NCBI GenBank assembly: GCA_031841125.1 | Contig: CM063114.1 | Span: forward strand, 1-64,000 | Direction of reading: 5' to 3' | DNA from: Acanthococcus lagerstroemiae | Taxonomy: Eukaryota; Arthropoda; Insecta; Hemiptera; Eriococcidae | Length of the DNA: 64,000 nt | Part shown: piece after piece, positions 46,253 to 58,104 of the stretch | Numbering within the stretch: the stretch's first letter is position 1 | How the letters are laid out: every line of letters starts with the position of its first letter | The notes under the pieces: model-generated | What the model was told of the DNA's origin: nothing | Databases searched by the model: none | Seen by the model: the letters and a program-made list of their open reading frames with translations, nothing else | Made by a program: the position numbers and the translations under genes

Positions 46253-47620
46253 ATATGTATACATGCAAGCAACAGCCGAATACTACACGTGCTCAGCTGC
46301 TCACTTCACACCGCGGATGGTTGCCGATTTGATGGCGCAGATTTGCGAAGCGAATTTGTTGGGACTTGGGTGATGCAGATAAATGAGGATAGGCGGAACA
46401 GAACAGGACAGCGCACCAAGAAGCCGCACCACCTTTGAACAACTCACAGCCATATTCGCAAGTTCCCACACACATTAAATGAATACCCACTTACAAACTT
46501 CTTTGCTTTTCGGAAATTAATTTTATTCCTTGTACAATACCTACTCAGTGAGCTACAAAGAAGAAATGTTGATAAATACGGCTGTTACAGCAGAAAAGGG
46601 GCGGCATGGCGATGGCGCGGCAAATTAGGTAGGTACCTACAGTACATACTACATAATATGTACATGAATGTACGTACATAGGTAATTATTGTATCCGGCG
46701 AATAATGATCAAGCACAGCAACTGGGCGGGGCGCCGGACAATCGGGCATCGGGCGTTTGAGTTTCAACCAAGCTATCAGAATGCATGCATACGGATATGT
46801 ATCAGCACTACACCGCTCAATGCTTATTGAAAAACGCGCACTTACACTGCGCAGCGAGTTGCGCGTGAAAAAAAGTTAGCAATTTGTCGAATACTCTAAT
46901 GTACTCGTCTACTCGTATTGATGTACTCGTGCGCTCGCCCGGCTTTCTATATCAGGTACATATGTTATACCTATGTATGTACGGAATAACAAATCTGCAG
47001 CACGATGCGGCGTTGATGCTCGCAAATGTCAGAAGGCAGCTAAAATAGTTGGCGCTTTATCTTACTTTCAGTACGTATGGCTTAATTGAAACAATCTCGC
47101 CGCGCTGCTTTTTCATTGGTCGTGACTTAACGACTCGTGACTGTCGATCTTCGTTGATTTTTCCACTAACGTTTGGAGGCGGTATAATAATATATCATAC
47201 TGAAATTCGATTTACCCACAGTACGGACTTGGAGTATGTGCACCAAATTGTGGCTTTACAGCTCTCAGCGTGCGACGAAAAGAGCAAGTACTGGGGACGG
47301 TCCCTCTTTCAAACAAGGTATTACCTAGATAATTTCGAATACTTCTTGTAGCCGTGCATAATTAAAATTGAATGACATCACTCCGTGCTAAAGCTGTCCA
47401 TTTTTCATTTTGAAATCGCCCAACCTGTTTTCGGAATTTTTAACCTCGATTTTTAAAACTCCGATCACAAACCAATTTCAAATAACTGATTTAAACCGAC
47501 TTTTACGTTCACACTTTGAAGAGACACTGTCCCGTACCTTTTCCTACAAATCACTACCAACAATCCATACATGACCCCCACCCTGGTTGTTGAACCTTCC
47601 CCCATGCAATTTTGAACCCC
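46253..47620. other. Spacer without a supportable gene
   Basis: A 100-codon frame at 47049-47351 and others have no recognisable motif. C-rich runs lie at 47614-47628. Confidence 0.35.
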
Positions 47621-47625
47621 CCCCC

Positions 47626-48789
47626 CCATGTTTATCGGACACATTTGCAAGAAATTCTGGACCGCTTTCCTGACCGTATCCTATGCTTCACTGATGGTTC
47701 AAAGTACAACCGACACACCGCTTACGCCTACTCCATAGATAGTCAACTCTTTGAGTACAAATCTCCTGGAGAGATAGAAGTCGGATTATTTACATTATAC
47801 GAGCGTGGAACTGTAGAGCGCGCTGTACCATGTGACGCGCGCGTTCACGCGCGTTACTGTCATGCGAATGCCCCGTTGTAAACAAACTGATTGCCATAAG
47901 CTTTCATTAGCACCGGGGGCATCTGAATGACAGAAAGGCGTGCTCTACAGGTGTGGCATAGGAAACATGGTTTCTATCCCTCCAGGAGATTTATACTCAA
48001 AGAGTCTACTACACTCCTTCTGACTTAATAATACAGCTTCCATCTACACAGCCGAACTCCTCGCTATCCTATACAGTGCATAGGCACGATCTCCTCGCTC
48101 GAAGACCTACCCATCCCCATCCACTATCTAGTCCTCTTCGATTCACTTTCCTCCTTAAGGTCTATATCTGATCGCCTTTCAACGCACGCTCTCGTTCCAC
48201 GCATTCATTTCATTCTCCATCTCATTTCCTTCACCACTAAGAGCATTTCACTCATCTGGATCCCAAGCCATATTGGTATCTTAGGAAATGAGGCAATTGA
48301 TCAAGCAGCATAGCAAGCTACACAACTCCCATACATCTTTCGTCACCTCCCTATCTCAAACAGATCTCACTTCCGCCATTCGCCACACCATTTTGCGTAA
48401 GTGGTTCAAAGAGTGGCAACATCAAGCCTCTCGGCACAACAAACTCGCACAAATCAAAAGCTCACACCAGTCCCCTGGTCAACGTCCCAACGTTTCTGCA
48501 ACATCTCAACGTTCCTCCCGCCGCGAGGAAATTATCACCCGCCTAAGATGGACAAACACGCCTCACACATACGCATCTTCTCACTAACCTGTATCCCCTC
48601 AACTGTCCACACTGTGATGATGAAGACCCTCTCACTGTGGACCACTTCTTCTCATGCCCCTTCCTCACTTGCCTTCGTAACTCTCACTACGTCCCCCATA
48701 GTCGAATTTTGACCTTCTCCAACTCCCACAAGCATACAAACAACACCCTCACCTACCTTTCCGCTGCTGGATACCTCTGCATCGTATAG
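47626..48789 (+). pseudogene. LINE 3' part with RNase H domain, 5'-truncated
   Basis: Plus-strand phrases in order are RFPDRILCFTDGSK (RNase H strand 1 with a catalytic Asp), SIYTAELLAIL, LVLFDSLSSLRSISDRL, LIWIPSHIGILGNEAIDQAA, REEIITRLRW, and NCPHCDDEDPLTVDHFFSCP near the C-terminal end. These are typical of the RNase H and C-terminal Cys region of I/Jockey/LOA-type LINEs. Frames shift several times. About 230 bp near 47760-47990 do not fit the coding pattern and begin and end with inverted CTCCTGGAGA / CTCCAGGAGA phrases, suggesting an insertion. Confidence 0.75.
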
Positions 48790-49380
48790 ACAACAACCGT
48801 TCCCGAGCCCGTAGCTAGCGAATAATAACATTGTAGGTAAGTACATATCAATGTCTAAAAACCGTGAACTAATATCACCGCAGTTTCAAAGGCGGAAGGA
48901 CTGGGGAATCTCCCCCTCCCCTCGCCCCTACCACAAAACTATCCAACTCGTAGACATTTTCACTAGAATTCTCTTAATAACTGAAAAACTGTCGGTCGTT
49001 TTGCTCGCTATATTTTTAATCACTTTCTGGAGGTCAACACTGTCAAGTCCACTTCGAGAAAAATTTTGGTTTACCACGCCTGATCAGCAAGTTGTTTATA
49101 ATATTTTGGAAGTTGGATAGGTGCGGTTGAGCGAACAGTCACAGCACCTATACGGAAGAACGAATCATAATGCACAAATTATTCTCGGGTTGATAGGCCA
49201 TAACCTGGCGTGACTGGCACATATGTATTCGACTAACACCAATGATAACATCATCGGTGAAACTTTAAAAACGGAATAAGTAAAGATCTTTCAAGCGACA
49301 GAAGTTTTTCGTATCTGAGTATTTTTGATCTAAATTATTGCGAGACTCATTCGTCTAAAATTTAGAAATACGAAATATGT
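48790..49380. other. Spacer after the LINE end
   Basis: No gene is seen. The LINE has no obvious poly-A tail. An 89-codon frame at 48851-49120 is unrecognised. Confidence 0.35.
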
Positions 49381-49424
49381 AACTTTACGGGGGGTGTTTC
49401 GCGTTTAAAATTTCACTATTAATA

Positions 49425-49425
<1 letters not shown>

Positions 49426-49454
<29 letters not shown>
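49426..49454. repeat. (AAT)n microsatellite
   Basis: About nine AAT repeats lie exactly at the edge of the minus-strand LINE endonuclease fragment. Confidence 0.8.
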
Positions 49455-49455
<1 letters not shown>

Positions 49456-50095
49456 GAGTGGGGTGAGACATATGGCGATAGCCCTTGATCCAGCGGGCCA
49501 GCCTGGCTGACGCGAAGGTGACATCTAAGACCGACCCCACGCCCTGATGGAAACGGGTGGGAGTGCCGCCCGTGTTCATCGGAACGAGGTCGGGCCGGGC
49601 AGCAAGCTCCCCCAGAGCGTGTCCTCGGGGGTCGGTCGGGCCGGCGTGCCACTCCTCTGATTTGGCATTGAAGTCGCCGGCCACGATGACTCTTGTCGTC
49701 TTCCTTGCAATATGCTCTCCTCCAGACAGGCAAGGTAGGCCTCGAACTCCTCCAGTCTTCTGTTTGGGGAGAAGTAGCAGCTGTATACGGTGATGTCGCC
49801 AACCTGTACAGCTACGTACCCTTCCCCTTCCTCTACCTCGCCCGGAGCTATCGGACAGTCAGGGCATACGCCAACGGCTGCCAGTCCAGTACGGTCTCTG
49901 TACCATCCTCGAACTTCGTCCAGCCTGTAGGGCTCGCTCGCTATCACCAGGTCAACCTGTCTCTCTCCCACCGTGCTCCACAGGAGATCCTGGCCGATTG
50001 CACAGTGGTTCAGGTTGACCTGGAGGAGGGTGAGTGGTCTATTCAGCGGCGTTGAATCGGCCGCCGCCGACTGCGGCCTTCTCGGCCATTTCTAG
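49455..50095 (-). pseudogene. R1-like LINE endonuclease fragment
   Basis: On the minus strand the fragment opens LQVNLNHCAIGQDLLWSTV, then GERQVDLVIASEPYR, and after a frameshift gives MAGDFNAKSEEWHAG, DPRGHALGELA and GSVLDVTFASARLARW. These are the successive motifs of an APE-type LINE endonuclease (E-P-Y/H, G-D-F-N, and S-x-x-D-x-T). Only this domain is present, and it stops at the (AAT)n tract without any reverse transcriptase. Confidence 0.8.
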
Positions 50096-50279
50096 TCGTA
50101 TTATATTACTAGAAAGAGTTCTTACAGTGTGAAACATATAGTGTAGGTATAGGTTAAGGTATGCATATTTATAAGACAGCTTGCCGCCGTCGTCGAAGTG
50201 TCTGTCTGGTTTTGAATGCGATAATTGTAGGTACGGTATACGAATTTAAAGCGATATTAAGTAATCTGTTTACTAGTGT

Positions 50280-50304
50280 AGTGTTGTGTTGTGTTGTGTT
50301 GTGT
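50280..50304. repeat. (GTGTT)n microsatellite
   Basis: About five copies of the pentamer. Confidence 0.7.
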
Positions 50305-51580
50305 GCAATAAGCGTAGTCATTCCGTTATAATCGTGCGTCTTCTCGACCAACATTGTTACCATAGTATTTTTAACAGTACCTATAAATACAGGCAAAAGA
50401 ATTCCATGCACTATAGAGGTTCGTGTTATCCGATTTGCTCAGTTTTTAACAAATAATCAGCACAACACAGCTCGTAATTCAAAAGTTCGAAAATAAGTAC
50501 GAGTTGTGGCATCCTAATGTTTGTGAGCATCGTAAGTTATATTTACATATCCTATACTGACGCAAACAAACAATTGAAAAATCGCAGGTAGTGCGATGGT
50601 GCGAATAAAAAAATACATGCAAATGATTTCGATCTATCATGCTGGAAGTCCGACCGGGACATAAAAGAGTGCCTATTAAAAAGTATTCCACCTTAATTAA
50701 CAGAATGGTGATCACGAGTGTTTCATCAGGTAAAGGTATAAGGCGTGATATCTGAAAATCAACTAAAAACTCGCTAAAACAGAAAATTAATCGCGTCCGC
50801 TATTTTTCTGCAGAACCTAATCAAGATTTGGAACGAATCTCGCAGTACTGTAAGTACATACAACTACCTACACACTCGCACATAATAAAAATCACGAAGT
50901 TGTATTACTTCTGCCAATACTAGCTGTATGTAGGTGAATACGAGTAGGTACTCCAAGCATACTATTCACAATACTAGCACCATACTTATTAATAGTAAGT
51001 ATAGGTATGTAATGTGCACCACGTATACGTATTACCTAATTAAAAATACATTATGCATAAGGACGACCCGGCCCTGGATCCTTCTCATATTTTAAGTTCT
51101 CCTAAAATTATACCGATGTCCGATGACTTTTTTAAATCTATTTCTATCTGACCCGTGTTTCATTAACCTTGTAGTTTAACATGAGACTTACGAAAGAATT
51201 TTGTGCGTTGAACGACTAATGACTGAACTCTTGTGATTAATACGCCAGCTGGATGCGTTGGCGAGGATACTGACCCCTTTCCTCATCTCAGTACAGCACA
51301 GTGTAGATGTCCAATAGAGAATTATAGGTAGTATACGTATGAAAGTGAAACAAGTTTTTCAGCATGAATGAGTCGCACAATGTAATTCTTCTATGTATTT
51401 CGTCAACAGCAACCAACATGCAACACAGAACATACCACTCACCATCATCAGATACCTATTTCATCGCCGAATCCTCATACTACAATTTTTTCGCGTCCAA
51501 GCATTACATATTCATATCTGATTGATGAATGATTATATGTATTAGCTACGTTTAAACAAGTTGAAATTTACGAACTCGGG
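50305..51580. other. AT-rich spacer
   Basis: No frame or repeat structure beyond short TAGGTA-type phrases was recognised. Confidence 0.4.
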
Positions 51581-51639
51581 ACGCAAATGAGCGCTGGGCG
51601 CACCGGGAAATTTCCCGGTTTCCCGCTTAGCCAGTCCGT

Positions 51640-51996
51640 GTGTGCCGTATACTCCCTAATCTCATACCTCGCGAGAACGTTTACATTCAGGACGTCAAAC
51701 AAGAAGGCAAAGTGGTCCGCCAATGTGAAGAACCGCGTTCCTACGACACGGCAGTCGAGGACCGCGGTGTGCTGCGCCAAAATCAGAAAATGCTACATGA
51801 AGTACCCAAACAAGAGCCACGGCCATCCGGAAAACATACCCTGGATAGTAGCTTGCCAACGCCGCGTGCCTCTGCACAACTGCACCGAAAGGGACATCTT
51901 TATCCGCGCCAAGCAGTCCGAGTCCGCGTTACAAACAATCTACGTCGCCGCAAAGGGGGAGATGTTTTATACATATTACACGCGTCTCGTATGTAG
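51640..51996 (+). pseudogene. Possible Ty3/gypsy pol C-terminal fragment
   Basis: The 118-codon frame contains CEEPRSYDTAVEDRGVLRQN, then QKMLHEVPKQEP. This resembles the end of K02A2.6-type Ty3/gypsy polyproteins, where PRSY is followed by a G and an R-x-N-R/K-x-L phrase. The region is GC-rich with codon-like composition, unlike its neighbours. An overlapping longer frame (51587-52276) runs into a microsatellite and is probably a shadow. No other part of a retroelement is seen nearby. Confidence 0.45.
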
Positions 51997-52097
51997 GAAG
52001 GGTATAATTTCGTTCGTCTCTCGCACGGCCTTATCTTCTGTACTCTTTGTATCAGTCTACTTAATGTTGTTGTTTGCAATATATGGTGCACGAAATG

Positions 52098-52119
52098 TCC
52101 CTCTCTCTCTCTCTCTTCT

Positions 52120-52154
<35 letters not shown>
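52098..52154. repeat. (CT)n(CA)n compound microsatellite
   Basis: A TC-rich run is followed by about 19 CA repeats. Confidence 0.85.
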
Positions 52155-52156
<2 letters not shown>

Positions 52157-52159
52157 CAC

Positions 52160-55125
52160 GCGCAGTACTTATTAATCGTTGTGGGAAGTTTGATAATGTT
52201 AAATTTGATTTTACAAATACCTCCTGTTAAAGTGCTACTTTTCCCACGCAAAACTGTGGGTAAAGTTGCGTTTTAACAGCATGTATTTTACTGTGTGTAG
52301 TAAAGATGGCGCCGAATCAGGTAGTTTTTTCTTATTTGTGGTCTTTGAAAATAATGTTAGGGGAAAAAACCTATCCGTAGTTATGTTTAAGGTCCTTTTC
52401 CCCTCTTAACTTCAGAACTGATAGATGAAATGTAACTGAAAAGTAGAATGAAATTAATGTAGAAAGCGGTCATGACACTACATACACACATACGCACACT
52501 AACAAGTAACAAGTATAACAACACAGTCATGTAAGGAGGTATGGGAAACGCAGATCGTCTGTTTCAACCAACAAAAAAAAGAAAAACGTTAATGTAATTG
52601 ATGCGGATTCAATCTTCTTATAACTTAAAAAAATGCAACTTGTACACATTTCTAAGTTGTAGTATAAAATTCTTCATTAATAGTTTTGAAATATTTACAA
52701 CCGAATCAATCACGTGTTCTTATCAGAATTTACTAACACAATCATAAAACATATGTATTTTTGATGTATGCATGGGAAACCAATTTAGCAGTTTTATTTC
52801 TGTCTTTATATAGTGCGAGGTATTTAGAAAAATAACTTACAATACAAGAGGGTACGTTCCCATTGACATACTCGGGCCATTGTTCGACTCGCCTTCGGCT
52901 CGTTTCACAAACTCTGCACTCGTTGTCAACAGCTCACTTTACCCTCTCGCAGAGCAATCTACCATTATTATGCTACGGAGTGAACGAAATCGTGAAAAAA
53001 ATTAGCTGACGATGGATATGTGTATCTGTTTGACAAATTCAGTGGCGATAAAGTGAGTTCTAATAATTATGATTTTGTGCTAATAAAAAATTCACTGAAC
53101 GTGATGATTATATGAAATAACCTTCGCTCTCAGATTACTCGATTCAAACGACTACTCTCTTTTTGTATACAAATAGCGCCCAATTCACTTGGCGTTCTAC
53201 AAATTTCACTTTCGTATTTGTCGCGCCTAATTGGTGGCGCCCAATTCTTATAGACCCCGGAAAAATGTGTTCCTTGAGCAAAGTCAAAGAAACTGTAATC
53301 AAAAACAGCTTATTAAATTGAAGGTGTTCCTGAATATCGAGATTCTTCAGTTGCTTGCTTTAAATAATGTTAGCATTTTGCGTGCAGACCTTTTGGTGAA
53401 CCTGTGTGCCTAGATAACGCCAATATTACATTACGAGTAAAATTGCACGTAATACATGGACGGCACAATGAGCGACACGCCTACATAGATATATAATGGA
53501 CGCGCCTCTCAAACACACCGTTTAAAATAATAAGACAGTCCGATAAGAAAGGAACATATGAGTGTAAATGGCTATACTAACTTATATGTAGACACTCGCG
53601 AACGGACATCATCAAATTTCATCTAATCGAGCCATGAAGTGTGTAAATACATTAGGCGATGACACGATATTACATTAAGATTCGTAAGGTTATTATTGAA
53701 GCCCGACTGACCCAGAGGAAGACTGCAGATTTTCATGTTCACAGTCATACCAGAAGAAAGAAAGCAAAAGAGAACCAACAGACAGACAGTCTTAACCTAC
53801 ATAGGTTAAACCCGGGCCCACCTTACAGATCCTAATTGAGAAAGAAGGAAACAAAGGGGGAAAATTAATAAAACTGAAAGTGAACCGTGCGATCGGAATG
53901 ATTTTGATTCCATACATATGTATACCCACATATTATGTCGTCCACCTACCCACTTACACGAATGCAACTCTGAGGCACCTAGCATATTTGGTGTGGTGGG
54001 ACGTATGGCGATGTACGCATGCCCGAGTGGCCCCTGAGACACCGCACCCCCGCCCCGGAAACTACCCTTTCGAGTATTGCATCAGTGGACCTAGCATACT
54101 TACTTTATCATCAAATTTGTATTATGTTACATAAGAGAATTGAAAGGGGGGGGGGGAAATTACTCACTATCTAGAAATTTGACATATCGAAAGAGAGCGA
54201 ATTTTTAGTTTCCTGATGTGAAATGAATATTTACCACCTATCTATTACTGAAATTTTTATTCGTTTAAATACATACTCGGGAACTGGGCGCTATATATTT
54301 TCATCGTAGACACGGTAGTTATTTCACTTTTTTTCCCCTTTCTATTTTTTTTTCTTCGAGTTAGAATTTCCTGTTCTGGAGGTACATATAACATCGTACA
54401 TTTACGCTGGCAGTATTTCAATTTTATACCGGTCCGTGTTCTTTCGGAGCCTGTCTCGGTGATATATGTAATTTTGGAACCTATTTACACCGAAAATAAG
54501 TTCAACAAAATCGAATAGAATATGAATTAAAACTTAATATTGTAACACACCTTGTAAACCGGTTTGTTTTATCCTTTTTCGTCTCCTCTTCATCTTAGTC
54601 TTTCACTCCCTTCGTTTTTTGTGTTTTTTTTTGTTTTTGTTATTAGTTTTGTTTTTACGAAGAATACAGTCCAGTACGCGTAACACAACACATAACGAAT
54701 AAATACCTAGAAGAGTATGAGTATAGGTACGTACCTATTTGCAGCATAAGTAATTTACACGCGGAAGCGCGATAATACAGTTTTATTTCTGCATTGATAT
54801 ACGAGTGTTATATGCCGTCTATATTGTGCAGAGGAAGAAGCTAATTTGCGAACAAAAATTTACTACTTTTCGCGGTGTATACAAAGTGAGTAATAGCGTT
54901 TTGACGTAATCAGTAACTACAAGAACCGCTATAGGTACATTCGAACATACTTCTACATATTATACAGAGAAGCGAACTACTCGAGGAACTTATGCTATCA
55001 TCTCTCTTACATTTGTGAAACAATTAACGAATCCTGCGCCGTCAGACTGTTAATGACCGTCATTTTACTTACAAACTGCTCCGCGTAGGCGTATGTTATA
55101 CCTGTCCTCACATTTATTCGGGCGT
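52160..55125. other. Spacer without a supportable gene
   Basis: Short frames only. There is a G run at 54147-54156 and T-rich tracts at 54330-54350 and 54610-54650. GCGCCCAATT occurs twice near 53176 and 53240. Confidence 0.4.
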
Positions 55126-55130
55126 CAAAT

Positions 55131-55415
55131 CGATTGCGCGCAAACAATTATTAATTAATAGATCGATTGCGCGCAAAGATGTTAGAGGACGAATAAGCAA
55201 ACACATTTTTGATTGCGCGCAGAGAAATTTAAGGGCAGCTATTGATAGGGCGCCATGTTTAAAGAAGACACACTTCCTAGTTGACGAAATATTTTGGGGG
55301 AAACGACTTTGCGCAAATTTCCTGAACTTGGTATGACTTTTCGCAAAAAAGAGAATGTTTTTGCGCAAACAAAAGGAACCTTAACTGGCTATAAGAAGAC
55401 AATGATATTGCGCAA
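55131..55415. repeat. Cluster of TTGCGC(GC)AAA motifs
   Basis: Within 285 bp the palindromic core appears as GATTGCGCGCAAA (two copies: 55132, 55166), GATTGCGCGCAGA (55211), CTTTGCGCAAA (55307), TTTTGCGCAAA (55359) and TATTGCGCAAA (55406), plus a TTTTCGCAAAA variant at 55339. Spacing is irregular. It could be a protein-binding array or the debris of a repeat family. Confidence 0.45.
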
Positions 55416-56639
55416 AACAAACTTTCAAGACTACAGATACGTATTCATATATAATAATTCCTTTAGGCTAATTCACCTTCTGGAGACCCACGAACCACAA
55501 ATGCTGCTGAAATAAGCTTCCATGCTCGCTACAATGGATTATTTTACCGTCCGTATCCGAACATTTACTTAGTTATCGACGCCATTCTTGGTATCCAAAA
55601 TGAAAGTGAGCTGAAAATTAACTCGATCCTGAATAACTCGACAAGACGCTGAGCGACGAAAATTACTACCCGCATCAGAAATTTAAAATGGACACCTAGG
55701 AATCGTATACGCAAAATAATATAGACCAGTTGCGGTACCTGAAACTAGCAGGGTACAGTTGGCAACCCAAAAAAGATTTAATTTCAATGAAGCTGATGCA
55801 CACATTTCTAATCACACCTGCTTCCTGAAGACAGTCTTAAGCCTGTTGTAAGTGAGAAGAGAAATGTGATGCGCCAATTCCACTGAAATGGAATTTTGAT
55901 AAATGATTTTGACGTCAATATAATTGACCACGTACATATCGAGCTTTATTTTATCAATTTGATCCAAATTTTCAACCAGTAAGCTCAAATTATTGTTCAA
56001 ACTATATTTGAAATTTCTCGACATAGGTAAACCGAATTTCCCGCGTCTAGGAAACTTCAAAGTCGAAGGTGCATCTATGGGCAGGAGAGGATCCCGCTTC
56101 GATGAAGCGACAGAGACACAATAAATATAAATATAATAGTGTCGGTAAGTGACGTGTCAGTCGAAAACAGTACCTATGTAGGTGCTACAAGTGATACCAA
56201 CGCTAACACGGACGCCTACGCAGTCGCCCGAAAAATAAGCGTGAATAAAGGAAGAAAGTGACTTACGTACCTACATAATATTATGAACAATGAATCGCAT
56301 CGGATCTTGATTCCGCCTCCTCCTTCATTCGAGCTCAATGGTACGGGCGATCGCTATGCATCAGCAATCTGTAAACTACACGCACGTCAGTCACAAAAGT
56401 CATCATACACCTGTAAAGAAGTTAACACACGAAAAAAGAGGTGTTAGCGGGACAAAAAAAGAATCACAGTAGCCTACAGGAACAATATGATTCACAATCC
56501 GATAACAATTGACGCGAACGAACGAGACTGTGAGGGCATACGCCGGAAAAACCCAAATAATGTCAAGCTCATGAAAGTCTTCATACAGCAATATGCCGTC
56601 GCGGGATGAATGCATTACGCAGTTGCAACGGTATCTACT

Positions 56640-56960
56640 GTAAAAGCCGGCTACACACATGCGGCATTTGTCGAACTTCGAATCACGAATGTTCGTTTAA
56701 GCCCCAACCACACGATGCGCGAATGTATTCGAACATTCGCATTCGCAGACGTTCGCCGAGTCGTGTGGATGAGAAACACTCGTCTACAGTTCGCTCAAGG
56801 AGCGGTATTCCTTGCACGAGTCAAAGACATTCCAAACTATAGGACGAATGTACACGTACGAACGTCGATTTTGAGAAACATATTTTTCTCGTCCATACGA
56901 TGCGCGAATGGATTCAGCGAACATTCTTTCAACTTTGTGTTGAAACAGAAAAATTGAACT
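56640..56960. repeat. Inverted-repeat-rich stretch, possible MITE
   Basis: CCACACGA at 56708 pairs with TCGTGTGG at 56761 around many variants of GCGAATG and CATTCGC. ACGATGCGCGAATG occurs at 56713 and again at 56896. The 115-codon frame across it is probably a consequence of the repeats. Confidence 0.4.
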
Positions 56961-57546
56961 TTTCTTTTCGAAAGAAGCAGAAGCTATATTCAAACTTTAA
57001 ACAAAATCACATAAGCATTATAATCGGCTGTATGCATACTTTTGTTATTGGTATTTGTGAGGCTTAAGTCTGATGCTATAAATGCATGGCGTTTATTGCA
57101 ACAAAGGAGAGGCCCACGGCAAAAGGCCCTATAATTTCTCATTAGCTGTGAGACCTGTATTGGGACATACAGTCGTCTACTAGTGATGTTAAACGGAGCT
57201 CCGGTCTCCAGAGAAAACTCCGGAGATTTGGGTAAATTACACCTCCGGAGACACGGTCTTCGGGAAAAAAAATAAGAAACTCCGGAGCTCCGATGATACT
57301 TTTTCTGCTGGTTGCTTAATGCTTAATGACTTCGTCCTATTGGACAAGAATACAGAGGAATACAGTCAATACACTGTTACCAACCTTAGTATTACAGTAT
57401 TGGCCAGTTATTTGGTTATTTATCTTAATAAAGTTATCTTCTCAATTGAAAATGTGCCAGTTTATCGAAGTGTAAGCCTGTAGACTTATGTATGTTACAA
57501 TGTTTTAAAAATTAATAGTAAGAATTTCCCGGAGCTCCGGAGAATC

Positions 57547-57740
57547 TGTTCCAATGAGTACTTCGCGAATCAAAAAGAGAGAGAGTCGTACTTCATGTGT
57601 ATTTGTCAGAGCGTATCATGTAACTGAAGTCGGCGGTAATATCTAATGTACAACTCGCAGCAACTGCGACACCAGGTAACGAACCCGGCATGTTCAAATG
57701 TGAAAAGAAGATAACATAGAAAAACCGATAATACGTTACA
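57547..57740 (-). repeat. Ty3/gypsy 3' LTR
   Basis: On the minus strand it starts TGTAACG and ends TGGAACA, the usual TG...CA form. It is preceded by the polypurine tract. Confidence 0.88.
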
Positions 57741-57760
57741 AAATATCCCCCCCCCCTTGT
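57741..57760 (-). other. Polypurine tract
   Basis: The minus strand reads ACAAGGGGGGGGGGATATTT directly before the 3' LTR. Its position and purine content fit the second-strand primer of LTR elements. Confidence 0.7.
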
Positions 57761-58023
57761 AGCGGAGCTAGCTAAGAAAAAAAATCAAGTAATAATACAT
57801 AAATACAATAAAAATTTGTTGCAAGGGAAAGAAAAAAACTTAGCCTAATGGACGAGTTAATCTACACGAAATTCACAAAAATCATAGTCAAGTAAGTAAA
57901 TGATATAACAGGATCAACATAGTTACTCTCGTGAAAAAAAATACATAGCAAAATTAGGTAGAACCCGATGAACACAATAACGAAATGGAAAATGCACATA
58001 CAGTTACGTTTGCTGGTACTAAA

Positions 58024-58028
58024 TAATG

Positions 58029-58057
<29 letters not shown>
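58024..58057. repeat. Poly-A tract within the 3' untranslated part
   Basis: An A run of about 28 bases (T on the coding strand) lies between the pol stop and the polypurine tract. Its length may be unreliable in the assembly. Confidence 0.7.
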
Positions 58058-58059
<2 letters not shown>

Positions 58060-58104
58060 CAAATAAATATTCGTAAAATAGTCGTGAGATAAAAACACAA
58101 ATAC

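Noticed and set aside
51587..52276. A 229-codon plus-strand frame
   Set aside because: Its second half is a CT/CA microsatellite and hydrophobic low-complexity sequence, and the overlapping 51640 frame has better family character.
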